Positions 1 to 5,023 of a stretch of 6,373 nt of DNA are shown piece by piece (position 1 is the stretch's first letter; each line of letters opens with the position of its first letter). The notes under the pieces are model-generated. The model saw only the letters and a program-made list of their open reading frames with translations, did not search any database and was not told the origin of the DNA. The position numbers and the translations under genes were made by a program. The stretch covers positions 1-6,373 of the forward strand of contig JBAWVF010000209.1 of the NCBI GenBank assembly GCA_037147415.1, written 5' to 3'. This DNA is from BOG-933 sp037147415 (lineage in GTDB: Bacteria > Pseudomonadota > Alphaproteobacteria > Azospirillales > Azospirillaceae).

Positions 1-5
1 GGGGT

Positions 6-11
6 CTCCTT
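6..11 (-). promoter_or_regulatory. Ribosome binding site of a gene beyond the left edge
   Basis: On the minus strand the last bases before the edge read AAAAAAGGAGACCCC. AAGGAG is a near-perfect Shine-Dalgarno sequence, and five bases follow it before the window ends, so a leftward start codon is expected within a few bases outside. A CATAAT hexamer on the same strand at 24-19 could be a -10 element, but no good -35 is seen and the resulting leader would be very short. The leftward early operon may therefore continue past the window, either by read-through from the DUF2303 gene or from its own promoter. Confidence 0.5.
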
Positions 12-132
12 TTTTCCCATTATGCCCGCCCACACACGAAATTTCTGACAGACCCCGTGAACGCCCGCCTGCCGGTTCCGATCGCCTACCAACCGCCCGA
101 GCCGCGCCGGACCGGGATGGGGTGACCGGCAA

Positions 133-153
133 CCGCCCCTCACCGAGGGGCGG
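133..153. other. Perfect 9-bp GC-rich hairpin after the DUF2303 gene
   Basis: CCGCCCCTC at 133-141 and GAGGGGCGG at 145-153 are exact reverse complements around the three-base loop ACC. It lies about 50 bases downstream of the leftward DUF2303 stop codon. No run of T follows on either strand, so it is not a textbook intrinsic terminator. It could be a Rho-assisted terminator, an attenuator or an mRNA-stabilising 3' stem. The rest of bases 1-204 shows no convincing gene. A 22-codon GTG-started plus-strand ORF at 57-125 is present, without a ribosome binding site. Confidence 0.5.
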
Positions 154-204
154 CGCTGAACTCCACTGGTTAGTAAGTGTGGCTGGCGCACCGTTATCCC
201 TCGC

Positions 205-1287
205 TCACCGGGCGCCCGGCAGCATTCGGGGCTCGGGCTCGCCCCACAGCACCGGCACCTTGGTGTCGACCTTGACCGTCTCTACTGCGGCCTCGATCGC
301 CCGGCGCAACAGCCGGGGCGCGTCGATCAGCTCGACGCCCCAGCTGATGCCGCCGCCCGCGCTCCGGTAATACAGCCGCACCGGCAACAGTTGCCGTGGT
401 CCACCATCGAAAACCGGGATATAAACCAAGAACAGATTGGGGACGATGATCTTGGTGCCGTCGCTGCGTTGGGCATCATTATGCTGTTCGCTGAAATTCA
501 GCTCTTTTTCTCCGGTTTTTGGATTGTATTTTTGGGAAAACTTTTGTCCGACCGTGATTTCGACCCCGCGGGCCAAGGCATTGAGGTCGGATATCCGGCC
601 GAACCGCAGCGCCACCAATTTTTCCAGCGCGGTGCGCGGCCGCGACTTGGGGTTCGGTAGGATCAACCGGGGCGCCGGGTTGTCCGCACCGTGATCGGGC
701 CGGAGATTGAGCAGGTCGAACACGGTCGCTAAGTCTTCGGGCGGGCAGGTGCACCACCCGGCCGGCGGGTTTTCGATATCGTATTCGCGATCTTGAATAA
801 ATTCGGCAAACTCGGCTTGTTTGAACAATTTATCGCTGGCCTTGAGCCAAGCCTCGAACTGCGCGGACAGCGGGAACGGGTAGAGCGCCCGGTGTTGGCA
901 CCAATCCGGCCAGGCGGCCCCGCCCATGCCGTGATAGTCGATAAAGGCCACCAATTTCGGCTCTGCGCCCGCGGTGTCGGCGTAAATCACCGTCTCGCAT
1001 CGCGCGAACCGCAACACATAGTGGGAAAAGCTCTCCAGCGTGTCCAGCCGGGCCTCGCCCCGAATATACTGCGGTCGCTCGAAATACTCGGCCAGCAAGG
1101 GCCGGAGCGATTGCAGCTCCATGCCCTTGGGCACCATCAGCACATGATTGGTAGAGGTCACGGGCAAGGCAGCATTTTGCGGCAGCTCGATCAATTCGGG
1201 CTTGCGCGCCTTTTCGACCAGCTCTTGCAATTTACCGACAATAAAACCGACATCGGCCGGGCTGTATCGGGTCTCGGGTGCGTCCAT
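205..1287 (-). CDS. DUF2303 (YfdQ-like) phage protein
   Basis: This 360-aa protein resembles the DUF2303 family, whose E. coli member YfdQ lies in the CPS-53 prophage. The biochemical function of the family is not known to me. Recognisable parts are an N-terminal segment with VLMVPKGMELQSL (about residues 49-61), a central FIDYHGMGG...WCQHRAL...SAQFEAWL stretch (about 116-149), the KQAEFAEFIQDR motif (about 156-167), and a C-terminal beta-rich part ending with LPVRLYYR and VPVLWGEPEP (about 301-354). Length fits a complete member. I chose ATG at 1287 because AAAGGA sits seven bases upstream. A TTG one codon earlier is possible. The ATG overlaps the TGA of the preceding gene by one base (TGATG), so translation is probably coupled. 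Family assignment is from motif memory, without a search. Confidence 0.85.
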   Translation of the reverse strand: MDAPETRYSPADVGFIVGKLQELVEKARKPELIELPQNAALPVTSTNHVLMVPKGMELQSLRPLLAEYFERPQYIRGEARLDTLESFSHYVLRFARCETVIYADTAGAEPKLVAFIDYHGMGGAAWPDWCQHRALYPFPLSAQFEAWLKASDKLFKQAEFAEFIQDREYDIENPPAGWCTCPPEDLATVFDLLNLRPDHGADNPAPRLILPNPKSRPRTALEKLVALRFGRISDLNALARGVEITVGQKFSQKYNPKTGEKELNFSEQHNDAQRSDGTKIIVPNLFLVYIPVFDGGPRQLLPVRLYYRSAGGGISWGVELIDAPRLLRRAIEAAVETVKVDTKVPVLWGEPEPRMLPGAR

Positions 1288-1598
1288 CAATTCGTCCTTT
1301 CTTGGCGTAAATCGGCGCGGTCGGAAATAAACATCCGGTCCTTGCCGACCGGGCGCTTCGGCGGGGTGATCTTCGACGAGATCAGCAGATCGACCCCGCC
1401 GGGATCGGCGGCAAACGCAAAGGTGACCGTCAGTTGCGCCTTGTGAATGCCGCCATATTCGGTGACCCGCTCCGACAGCAACGCGATCAAATCATTCATA
1501 GCGCCGTTTATCAGGGCCAGATCATCGCCCCGGTTGACCGACTGCAACGGGCTGACAATGTCGGGCAGGCGATCGGCGGCATCACGCGGTTCGCTCAT
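1287..1598 (-). CDS. Small phage-type hypothetical protein, 103 aa
   Basis: Function unknown. The N-terminal half is largely helical (LALINGAMNDLIALLSERV, about 27-45). The second half has a beta-strand layout, with KAQLTVTFAFAADPGGVDLLISSKITPPKRP (about 53-83, given as consecutive strands), then the tail DRMFISDRADLRQ. This layout, with a K-P-rich turn, a short aromatic strand and a final N/D-L-x-x-x-x-R-Q-like tail, resembles small proteins I recall in phage early operons of Proteobacteria, but I cannot name a family. AAAGGA lies seven bases before the ATG and overlaps the stop codon of the upstream gene. Its TGA overlaps the ATG of the DUF2303 gene. Linkage and coupling suggest the two products work in the same process. 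Confidence 0.8.
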   Translation of the reverse strand: MSEPRDAADRLPDIVSPLQSVNRGDDLALINGAMNDLIALLSERVTEYGGIHKAQLTVTFAFAADPGGVDLLISSKITPPKRPVGKDRMFISDRADLRQERTN

Positions 1599-1601
1599 GG
1601 C

Positions 1602-1964
1602 TTATCCTTTCGGGGAGGGGGATGATTCAGCGGGGACCGAATGGGCCGCACTCGATCCGGCCGGCGGCAAATCGGACAGCGTGGTCACCGCCCGACACCA
1701 GCTTTGCAACAGCGCGCGCAACGGCTCGGGCGCGGGCAGGCCGTTGGCCAGCACCGCGGCCAGCAGCGCGCACAATTCGGGCATGGTCGCGACCGGCGCC
1801 AACGTCGCCGCCAGCCGGCGCGCCTCGCTCAATTCGCGGCTCGCGCGCTCGCGGTCATAGCGTTTGCCGACCACCATGCGCGCCGCCAGATAACCGGTGA
1901 CGCGCAAAGCAAACTCAGTGTCCGGCCGAAAGCGCGCCGCGGTGCCGGGCAGACGTGCCGTCAT
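1602..1964 (-). CDS. Hypothetical protein, 120 aa
   Basis: I do not recognise a family. The protein is Ala/Leu/Arg-rich and predicted by eye to be mostly helical: a helix around FALRVTGYLAARMVVG (about 18-33), a charged helix RERASRELSEARRLAATLA (about 38-56), and another across MPELCALLAAVLANGL (about 61-76). It ends in a Pro/Ser-rich tail. No signal peptide or clear membrane segment is present. A strong Shine-Dalgarno (GGGAGGA, six bases from ATG) precedes it. The start overlaps the stop of the upstream 71-aa gene by four bases (ATGA), and only a few bases separate its stop from the next start, so it is part of a coupled early operon. It is supported by the overlaps and ribosome binding site rather than by homology. 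Confidence 0.7.
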   Translation of the reverse strand: MTARLPGTAARFRPDTEFALRVTGYLAARMVVGKRYDRERASRELSEARRLAATLAPVATMPELCALLAAVLANGLPAPEPLRALLQSWCRAVTTLSDLPPAGSSAAHSVPAESSPSPKG

Positions 1965-2176
1965 CCCATATCCTCCCGATCCGGGGCGGCCTCGACCGGG
2001 CTGACCGCGGTCTCCTTGCGCGCCGCAATGTCGGACGCCAACGCTTGGCGCGCCGCCGCCTCGGTCGCGCCGTAGCCGTAACGCAGGCCGGACAGCTGCC
2101 CGCGCTTGATCACTCGGGCCACCGCGACCCAGTCGAGCCCCGGCAGCACGCGGTCGGTTTTAGAGGGTCGCACCAT
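1961..2176 (-). CDS. Hypothetical protein, 71 aa
   Basis: Function unknown. Residues about 13-50 (GLDWVAVARVIKRGQLSGLRYGYGATEAAARQAL, read in pieces) suggest a short helix, a glycine turn and a second helix. The C-terminal third is charged and low in complexity. It could be a small DNA-binding or adaptor protein, but no motif proves this. The ATG at 2176 has only a weak GGAAG ribosome binding site. The TGA overlaps the next gene by ATGA, which is the best evidence that the frame is translated. It is the first of four coupled genes and lies about 200 bases downstream of the 129-aa gene, so a separate promoter or read-through is needed. Confidence 0.6.
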   Translation of the reverse strand: MVRPSKTDRVLPGLDWVAVARVIKRGQLSGLRYGYGATEAAARQALASDIAARKETAVSPVEAAPDREDMG

Positions 2177-2290
2177 GCCTACGCTTCCGCATCACCGAGT
2201 TACCCCGTTACACGCAGTCCGGGACGGACTCGACGCCCGCCCCGGTCGCCGCTACCATCAGAAGTGCCAACAACCGATGGAGCTAACGAA

Positions 2291-2395
2291 ATGTCAAAAA
2301 TACCGGACCAAAGCATTGCCGGCTATCTTGCCCGCATTGACAGAACAGTCAGAACTATTGATGGTCGGATTGCTGAGGCGATCAAGAAGACGTAG
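2291..2395 (+). CDS. Possible 34-aa small protein opposite the early operon
   Basis: The ORF encodes MSKIPDQSIAGYLARI then DRTVRTIDGRIAEAIKKT. GGAG lies eight bases before the ATG (GGAG-CTAACGAA-ATG). The peptide is Ile/Arg/Lys/Asp-rich, ends in a basic KKT, and could form an amphipathic helix. Its codons are less GC-rich than the surrounding genes. It lies on the strand opposite to the leftward operon, filling most of the 205-base gap between the 129-aa and 71-aa genes and overlapping the end of the former by 14 bases. A poor -35/-10 pair (CTCGAC and TACCAT about 18 apart, upstream) is the only promoter I can suggest. A 38-codon minus-strand ORF (2316-2200) covers the same gap but has no ribosome binding site and looks less real. 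Confidence 0.4.
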   Translation: MSKIPDQSIAGYLARIDRTVRTIDGRIAEAIKKT

Positions 2396-2771
2396 GATAA
2401 CGCCCAAGCATTATATCCATTGCACATCTCTTGTCCTGCCGCACGACCGGTTCGGCCTCGGCCGGGCCGGTTGCCGCGTCCGCAACCGCCGGGCTCGGCT
2501 CGACCGCCTCGTAGTTCAGGAATTGTTCAATTTTCTGCGTATAAGTCATCACCCTATCGAGGTTCTGGCTCGCAGCAAGCGAGAAAGCGATCCGTTCCAT
2601 CAAACGTTCGCGCAGGCTCTGCCCCTGCTCAAACGCTCCGGTCTGAAGATACTGTTCGATTTGACCGGCCAGTTGCACCGGGTTCATCATCGACGAACTA
2701 TAATTCAACGCCATTGCCATGCATTCACGGCGGAGTGCCAAGACATCATCTTCGGTAACGGCCTTCGTCAT
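2382..2771 (-). CDS. Hypothetical protein, 129 aa
   Basis: Function unknown. The first two thirds look helical: an N-terminal helix (EDDVLALRRECMAMAL), then PVQLAGQIEQYLQTG (about 31-45), then an Arg/Glu-rich helix SLRERLMERIAFSLAASQNLDRV. A Pro/Ala/Glu-rich linker follows (about 88-108), with a short conserved-looking end KRCAMDIMLGRYP. There is no signal peptide. I chose ATG at 2771 because AAAGG lies eight bases upstream (AGAAAGGTTTGTAAA-ATG). The frame also stays open back to a TTG at 2792, which lacks a ribosome binding site. It follows the 68-aa HTH gene in the same direction and is probably transcribed from the leftward operator-promoter at 3075-3118. Confidence 0.7.
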   Translation of the reverse strand: MTKAVTEDDVLALRRECMAMALNYSSSMMNPVQLAGQIEQYLQTGAFEQGQSLRERLMERIAFSLAASQNLDRVMTYTQKIEQFLNYEAVEPSPAVADAATGPAEAEPVVRQDKRCAMDIMLGRYPTSS

Positions 2772-2788
2772 TTTACAAACCTTTCTGT

Positions 2789-2851
2789 TCAACGAGGATC
2801 AGCGGGTGCCCGGACGGGCGGGGGATTAGCGGAGGATATGCGGTTGGTCAT
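2789..2851 (-). CDS. Possible 20-aa ORF between two early genes
   Basis: The ATG at 2851 opens a 20-codon frame (MTNRISSANPPPVRAPADPR) that starts nine bases after the stop of the HTH gene. It ends just before the AAAGG ribosome binding site of the 129-aa gene, so it fits the operon spacing exactly. It lacks a good Shine-Dalgarno and its sequence is low in complexity. It may be a translational-coupling leader or chance. Confidence 0.2.
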   Translation of the reverse strand: MTNRISSANPPPVRAPADPR

Positions 2852-2860
2852 GGGGTGCGC

Positions 2861-3067
2861 TCACGCCGACGGGGGCAGGATCGGCCCGTCCACCGGGGGC
2901 GGCAACACCGCCGCCACCTTAAGAAGAGTCGACAAGCGCGGGTCACCGGTCAGCACCGCGTCGACCGCGTGCCAGCTCAAACCGGTGGCAAGCGCCACCC
3001 GCCGGCGGTTGGTGCCGGGAGCGGCGAGGCAAGTGCGGAGGCGGGCGATTTCAGCGGCAAGCGTCAT
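2861..3067 (-). CDS. Small HTH protein, Cro-like by position
   Basis: This 68-aa protein carries a compact Xre/Cro-type helix-turn-helix. RRRVALATGL then SWHAVDAVLTGD (about residues 21-42) fits the usual alanine, glycine and G-D spacing, and PRLSTLLKVAAVL (about 43-55) matches the following helix of the fold. A short Pro-rich tail ends it. It is the first gene of the leftward operon and faces away from the 144-aa repressor across a shared operator, the layout of cro against cI, so it probably binds the same control region and sets the lytic switch. No ribosome binding site precedes the ATG. The promoter -10 lies only about 8-15 bases away, so the mRNA may be leaderless. The HTH call is fairly safe. 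The Cro role is inferred from layout. Confidence 0.75.
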   Translation of the reverse strand: MTLAAEIARLRTCLAAPGTNRRRVALATGLSWHAVDAVLTGDPRLSTLLKVAAVLPPPVDGPILPPSA

Positions 3068-3074
3068 GGGCGCG

Positions 3075-3118
3075 ATATTCGTTTTATAGCTCGAATATTG
3101 TCAAGGATAATTTCGAGC
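3075..3118 (-). promoter_or_regulatory. Left operator and leftward early promoter
   Basis: GCTCGAA at 3089-3095 and TTCGAGC at 3112-3118 form a perfect 7-bp inverted repeat with a 16-base centre. On the minus strand the centre contains a consensus -35, TTGACA (3104-3099). Two -10 readings exist: GAATAT (3080-3075, 18-base spacer) or TATAAA (3088-3083) with a weak -35 TTATCC. Either way the transcript starts 0-10 bases before the HTH gene ATG. Occupancy of the palindrome would block the promoter. A near-identical inverted copy is at 5422-5466. About 40 of 45 aligned positions agree, including a block of 22 consecutive bases. Confidence 0.75.
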
Positions 3119-3140
3119 GACAAGACGTTCGTGCGATAAC
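3112..3140 (+). promoter_or_regulatory. Probable repressor promoter with extended -10
   Basis: TGC-GATAAC at 3132-3140 fits an extended -10 element. The matching -35 position (TTCGAG, 3112-3117, 17-base spacer) is poor and coincides with the right arm of the operator. A regulator bound to the operator could therefore contact polymerase or occlude it, as at lambda PRM, which would allow autoregulation. A ribosome binding site AGGT at 3149-3152 lies seven bases before the repressor ATG. Confidence 0.5.
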
Positions 3141-3158
3141 GCGAATTTAGGTAAGAAT

Positions 3159-3593
3159 ATGGAAATGAGACAAGACGACACCAATCGAGAACGCAGGCGT
3201 CAAGCGCTTCAACAGTTCTATGAGCTGAATAAGCCTCATGGGCTTAAAAGTGTCCTTCGCTGGGCGACAATATCAGGGCTTCGGGAGTCAACAATTCGGC
3301 AATTATTTAATGGTAGCCGCCCCAAAAACATGCGCTCTGATACTTTGGAGAAGCTTGCGGCCGGGGCATCAAGCTTACTCAACCGTCCAGTCAGTGTATC
3401 GGAACTGACCGGAGCGGAGCATGACGACAAACCGAAAAACGAAACCATCGAACGCATCCTGACCCTGTTGGAGCAGCTGCCGGCAGAGGCGCTGGCGCGC
3501 GAACAGCAGCGCATCGCCGATGCGGTCGAGCTTCACCGTCTGCGCACCACGAAGCGGTTCATGATTCGGCGCCTTAACAGCCGCCTTTCATAG
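3159..3593 (+). CDS. HTH repressor, CI-like by position
   Basis: This 144-aa protein has a central helix-turn-helix: SVLRWATISGLRESTIRQLF (about 31-50) followed by NGSRPKNMRSDTLEKLAAGA (about 51-70), the typical Xre/lambda-repressor order ending in a sizing helix. The C-terminal region (about 95-125) is helical, with ILTLLEQLP, and probably dimerises. It ends in a basic segment, KRFMIRRLNSRL. It has no S24 peptidase (LexA/CI autocleavage) domain, so induction would need another route, for example an antirepressor. It is divergent from the 68-aa HTH gene over the operator at 3075-3118 and is the best candidate to bind both operator copies. The first half of the gene is visibly more A/T-rich than its neighbours. 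A second ATG at 3165 is possible. Confidence 0.8.
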   Translation: MEMRQDDTNRERRRQALQQFYELNKPHGLKSVLRWATISGLRESTIRQLFNGSRPKNMRSDTLEKLAAGASSLLNRPVSVSELTGAEHDDKPKNETIERILTLLEQLPAEALAREQQRIADAVELHRLRTTKRFMIRRLNSRLS

Positions 3594-3667
3594 CGGGCGA
3601 GCCAGTCTTCCGGCAGCGTGAGCAACAGCTCACGGAGTTGAGCCTTCGGCTCATCGCTCGGTTCCAT
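3533..3667 (-). CDS. Possible 44-aa ORF antisense to the repressor end
   Basis: The minus-strand ATG at 3667 opens MEPSDEPKAQLRELLLTL, then PEDWLARYERRLLRRR, then IMNRFVVRRR. It overlaps the last 61 bases of the repressor gene tail to tail. The ribosome binding site is weak (GAG). The peptide resembles the repressor's own C-terminus: LLxxLPxxxLARxxxR followed by RFxxRR occurs in both, so the region may be an old inverted duplication. Translation is unproven, and the remaining sequence up to 3800 contains no other gene that I can see. Confidence 0.3.
   Translation of the reverse strand: MEPSDEPKAQLRELLLTLPEDWLARYERRLLRRRIMNRFVVRRR
3617..3653. other. Two tandem hairpins after the repressor gene
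   Basis: CGTGAGC-AACA-GCTCACG (3617-3634) is a perfect 7-bp stem with a 4-base loop. TGAGCC-TTC-GGCTCA (3639-3653) is a perfect 6-bp stem with a 3-base loop. They begin 24 bases after the repressor stop. No T-run follows either, so intrinsic termination is uncertain. They may protect the repressor mRNA 3' end or act as Rho-independent terminators of low strength. Confidence 0.4.
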
Positions 3668-3805
3668 GGTTCGTCTCAAAGCCAAAATTCAGCCAAACCG
3701 GAACTTAGCACGAACGGATTAAGCCGTCAATCTGTTGCAAGGAAACTTTTTATCCATTAGCGGTTTATTGTCCTGACCGGCGCCGGGCCGATCGCGCCAA
3801 ACGGA

Positions 3806-3835
3806 TTCGACCGAGCCCGAATCATGTGCTAGAAT
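3806..3835 (+). promoter_or_regulatory. Promoter of the Panacea antitoxin-toxin pair
   Basis: TGC-TAGAAT (3827-3835) is a good extended -10, with TTCGAC (3806-3811) 18 bases before it as a weak -35. It leaves a leader of about 29 bases, with GGGGAGG (3859-3865) five bases before the ATG. The small inverted repeat CGTA-CAAAA-TACG (3841-3853) just after the start site could be an autoregulatory operator. The pair thus seems transcribed independently of the repressor. Upstream, from 3668 to 3805, I see no gene. Confidence 0.55.
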
Positions 3836-3870
3836 AACATCGTACAAAATACGGCGGCGGGGAGGCGGCC

Positions 3871-4407
3871 ATGTATCGGATTGATGATATCGTCGACTAT
3901 CTGCTGGCCAAGGGGCGCAAGGCCAACGGCGATGGCGTTACCAACATCGATATTCAGAAGATCATATACTTAGCCCAAGGTTGGCATCTGGCCTTGCGCG
4001 GCGAGCCTCTGTTCGCCGAACCGATCCGGGCCTGGATTTACGGCCCGGCGGTGGAAGAGGTCTATCACCGCCTGGAACAATACGGCGACCTGCCGATTCC
4101 CGCGTCCGAGGCGGCGCCGAATGCCGCCCGGGCTTTACCCGAAGGGGTGCGCAACCTGCTGGATCAAGTTTGGACGAAATACAGTCGGATGAATTCGCAC
4201 CAGCTGGTCGAGCTGACCCATCAGCCCGGTCCGTGGTGTACGGCACGAGGGAGTTTACCGCCCACCGCCAAGGCGACAACGCCGTTGTCCCTGGACGAAA
4301 TGCGCGCCTTTTTTTCGGATAAGCGAAAGCGCGACCTGCGGCGCGCCGTGCGCGCCCGGCCGCGCGCCGATCTGATGCAGGCCTGGGATGCGGTCGGGAA
4401 TGGGTGA
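3871..4407 (+). CDS. Panacea-domain (DUF4065/SocA-like) antitoxin
   Basis: This 178-aa protein matches the Panacea domain, found in SocA and in PanA antitoxins that neutralise many unrelated toxins. Visible hallmarks are the N-terminal helix YRIDDIVDYLLAKG, then NIDIQKIIYLAQGWHLAL (about 25-42), EPLFAEPIRAWIYGPAVEEVY (about 45-65, read in pieces) and SHQLVELTHQPGPW (about 109-122). All are in the family order, and the length is typical. The end (about 150-178) is very Arg-rich. Start: a strong GGGGAGG site and a promoter just upstream. The stop codon lies inside the next gene (8-base overlap), the usual antitoxin-first, coupled arrangement. It lies in the immunity region between two phage operators, which suggests phage stability or exclusion of other phages. 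Family call is strong. The defence role is inferred. Confidence 0.88.
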   Translation: MYRIDDIVDYLLAKGRKANGDGVTNIDIQKIIYLAQGWHLALRGEPLFAEPIRAWIYGPAVEEVYHRLEQYGDLPIPASEAAPNAARALPEGVRNLLDQVWTKYSRMNSHQLVELTHQPGPWCTARGSLPPTAKATTPLSLDEMRAFFSDKRKRDLRRAVRARPRADLMQAWDAVGNG

Positions 4408-4708
4408 ACCCCGGAAGACTCACGTTGTTGTCGTTCCCGATGAAATACGAAAATGGGTCGCCGGACGGGAAGACCGGATGTACGGCCTTGTCGAGAGCGT
4501 TCAAACCGTTGCCGATGATCTGGCGTTTCAGCCGGAGCGGAAAACCCCGTTTCGTGGACTCGACGGCTGGTTCATTGTCGAATATAATAAGAACCAAGGT
4601 GTCGGTGTTTGCCACCTCTATGTGGTTTATGCCTTGAGCCCTCCGGGCTACGTCACGGTAAAAGGCATCGCCGTTCCCGAGCTTGGGGAACGGATATTCC
4701 TGCAATAA
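4400..4708 (+). CDS. Candidate toxin partner of the Panacea protein
   Basis: This 102-aa protein overlaps the Panacea gene by eight bases and is probably translated by coupling, since only a weak GGATG precedes it. ATG at 4388 in the same frame is an alternative. By eye the layout is strand (THVVVVP), helix (DEIRKWVAG), helix (YGLVESVQTVADDLAFQP), then a run of strands: GWFIVEYN (56-63), GVCHLYVVYAL (69-79) and GYVTVKGIAV (83-92). That order resembles the RelE/ParE fold, ribosome-dependent mRNA interferases or gyrase poisons. The usual C-terminal catalytic Arg/Tyr/Lys set of RelE is not obvious, so this may be a divergent or distinct toxin. Being second in an overlapping pair after a Panacea antitoxin is the main argument for the toxin role. 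It could instead be an unrelated small protein. Confidence 0.65.
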   Translation: MGEPRKTHVVVVPDEIRKWVAGREDRMYGLVESVQTVADDLAFQPERKTPFRGLDGWFIVEYNKNQGVGVCHLYVVYALSPPGYVTVKGIAVPELGERIFLQ

Positions 4709-4746
4709 CCCGCAATTTTGAAAGTTTTGTCAGAGTGGGTTCGATT

Positions 4747-5013
4747 TTACCGGAACAAATAGAATATTCCGCTCAGTACCGCACCGCTGACGACACAGAG
4801 CGCAATAAAAATCAACAGAGTGACGAAGTGGGAATAAAGCGTCGGCACGCTGTCGGCCCCGAACGCATTCCGGCGTGACAGTTCCAGGGCGCGACGATTG
4901 CCGTACAAATACCCGGCCGACGATAGCACGGCCAGAACAGGCACGATGATGTAACCGTGCCCGCGCGCGGCCAGTATCGCCGCAGCGATAGCCGCAGGGA
5001 TATAGTGTCCCAC
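4747..5013 (-). CDS. Small membrane protein, 88 aa
   Basis: From GTG at 5013 the protein has two closely spaced hydrophobic stretches (IPAAIAAAILA, about 5-15, and YIIVPVLAVLSSAGYLY, about 21-37). A basic soluble loop follows (RRALELSRRNAF, about 40-51), then a long final membrane segment, FVTLLIFIALCVVSGAVLSG (about 64-83), with a short tail FYLFR. It therefore has two or three transmembrane helices. The start was chosen because GAGG lies nine bases upstream (GAGGGCAAGATA-GTG) and because the longer reading back to 5184 crosses the neighbouring coding sequence in another frame. It begins ten bases after the stop of the exported-protein gene and is probably cotranscribed with it. No family recognised. 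It converges with the toxin gene over 38 bases without a clear terminator. Confidence 0.65.
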   Translation of the reverse strand: MGHYIPAAIAAAILAARGHGYIIVPVLAVLSSAGYLYGNRRALELSRRNAFGADSVPTLYSHFVTLLIFIALCVVSGAVLSGIFYLFR

Positions 5014-5023
5014 TATCTTGCCC

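Noticed and set aside
57..125. 22-codon GTG ORF near the left edge
   Set aside because: Codon choice looks gene-like, but there is no ribosome binding site and no family, and it lies in GC-rich sequence where short open frames are common.
1076..1084. GCTCGAAAT match to an operator arm inside the DUF2303 gene
   Set aside because: Only one half-site is present and the partner arm is absent. A 7-base match is expected by chance in several kilobases.
793..1446. 217-aa rightward ORF opposite the DUF2303 gene
   Set aside because: It is opposite a recognisable family member, has no ribosome binding site and no recognisable domain.
2106..3089. Long 327-aa rightward ORF
   Set aside because: It runs antisense through several leftward genes with ribosome binding sites and overlaps, has no domain-like sequence and is Arg-rich low-complexity. 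It is a high-GC shadow, apart from the separate 34-aa ORF discussed, which is in another frame.
3962..4705. 247-aa leftward ORF antisense to the Panacea pair
   Set aside because: The rightward strand carries clear Panacea motifs in order, a promoter and a ribosome binding site. The antisense frame is an Arg/Pro-rich shadow.
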